Shown piece after piece: positions 63,595 through 64,000 of a DNA stretch of 64,000 nucleotides. The DNA is from CALVGQ01 sp964368495. GTDB lineage: Bacteria; Bacillota_I; Bacilli_A; Erysipelotrichales; Erysipelotrichaceae. The notes beneath the pieces were generated by a model. The model was not told the DNA's origin and made no database searches. It saw only the letters and a list, made by a program, of their open reading frames with translations. The stretch's first letter is position 1, and every line of letters begins with the position of its first letter. A program made the translations under genes and the position numbers. The stretch is taken from contig CAYJAJ010000004.1 in NCBI GenBank assembly GCA_964368495.1, forward strand, positions 44,763 to 108,762, given 5' to 3'.

Positions 63595-63607
63595 AGGAGG
63601 ATAGAAG

Positions 63608-64000
63608 ATGAAGTTTTTTAAATTGTTGTTCGTTGTTTGTTTGGTTTTATCTCTAGCATCATGCAAAAATGAGTCTGATGAGTCTACAAATCAAGATCAA
63701 TCAAGTGGGGAATTATCTGGAAAAGTTGTTGTATATTCACCACATGGCGAGGAAATTTTAGATTCAATTTCTGAATGGTTTGAAGAAGAAACAGGTGTTG
63801 AAGTTGAGTATTTATATTTACCTGGAGCTGAATTGGTTGATAGAATTAGAGCAGAAAAAAATAATCCTCAAGGGGATGTAATTTATGGAAATCCTTCAAA
63901 TGTATTTGAGGAGATGAAAGGTGAGGAGTTACTAGCAAAAACCACTACTACATGGTCAGGTGATTTAGATTCTGCATACGTTGAAACTAATGGGTATTAT
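63608..64000 (+). CDS. ABC-transporter substrate-binding lipoprotein (iron/phosphonate-type), partial
   Basis: The first 131 residues of a binding protein; the 3' part lies outside the window. A lipoprotein signal is clear: a hydrophobic run after FFKLLF, then the lipobox LASC, whose Cys is lipidated. The mature part starts with a Ser-, Asn- and Gln-rich linker and VVVYSPHGEEILDSI, the AfuA/PhnS-type strand, with EWFEEETGVEVEYLYLPGAELVDRI and DVIYGNPSN. ATG 63608 follows TAAGGAGG. These proteins bind ferric ion or, in GntR-controlled clusters, aminoalkylphosphonates; which one is undecided. Confidence 0.85.
   Translation, partial: MKFFKLLFVVCLVLSLASCKNESDESTNQDQSSGELSGKVVVYSPHGEEILDSISEWFEEETGVEVEYLYLPGAELVDRIRAEKNNPQGDVIYGNPSNVFEEMKGEELLAKTTTTWSGDLDSAYVETNGYY

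Noticed and set aside
1..64000. CRISPR array, prophage or rRNA genes
   Set aside because: No regular spaced repeats, phage structural genes, integrases or rRNA sequences were seen.

Overview
The window is about 31-33% GC and comes from a low-GC Gram-positive bacterium (Bacillota). MutS2, RNase HIII, KtrAB, a mannose-class PTS, heterodimeric ABC exporters, TTG starts and strong AGGAGG ribosome sites all fit. Rubrerythrin, a K+-type membrane pyrophosphatase and type 1B dihydroorotate dehydrogenase suggest an anaerobe, perhaps Erysipelotrichia; the class is an inference. The sequence is a draft: a 10-N gap sits inside one gene, and several frame breaks fall in poly-A runs.

Layout. 1-4979: end of an amino-sugar operon with a ribose-type ABC importer, ManNAc-6-P epimerase (NanE) and a ROK kinase. 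5201-12703: a galactosamine-type region with AgaS, PTS EIIA, a divergent AraC regulator, EIIB-EIIC-EIID, a helical-repeat membrane protein and a convergent KbaZ-type subunit. 12881-19351: recJ, apt, rel and a membrane diguanylate cyclase. 19399-25225: a compact FNT channel, membrane pyrophosphatase, small unknown proteins and two frame-broken genes. 25338-34944: a complete UMP operon, pyrB-pyrC-carA-carB-pyrK-pyrD-pyrF-pyrE, behind a strong promoter and a terminator-like leader. 34951-45448: SIS protein, HAD phosphatase, two-component system, rubrerythrin, lipid kinase, DEAD-box helicase and KtrB/KtrA. 45469-54174: a TSCPD gene with an in-frame stop, a heterodimeric ABC exporter, lspA, an RluD-type synthase, rhomboid, dCMP deaminase and rnhC. 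54373-61871: CvpA-like protein, mutS2, uvrC, a GerE-like regulator, a VanY-like protein, a GerMN protein and a YfcE-like phosphoesterase. 61930-64000: tRNA-Arg(UCU), an IS3-family remnant, a GntR/UTRA regulator and the start of an ABC-importer binding lipoprotein.

The most notable observation is in carA. The glutaminase subunit in an otherwise normal pyr operon has Ala in place of the nucleophilic Cys and Asn in place of the catalytic His, with the spacing to the motif kept. The enzyme is therefore predicted to use free ammonia or a different ammonia source. Other points are the TGA in the TSCPD gene, the pyrB leader, a two-hairpin leader before a 64-residue protein, an 8-8 bp palindrome just downstream of the promoter of the last gene, a CRP-type palindrome before the PTS genes, and a VanY-like protein with a substituted zinc ligand.
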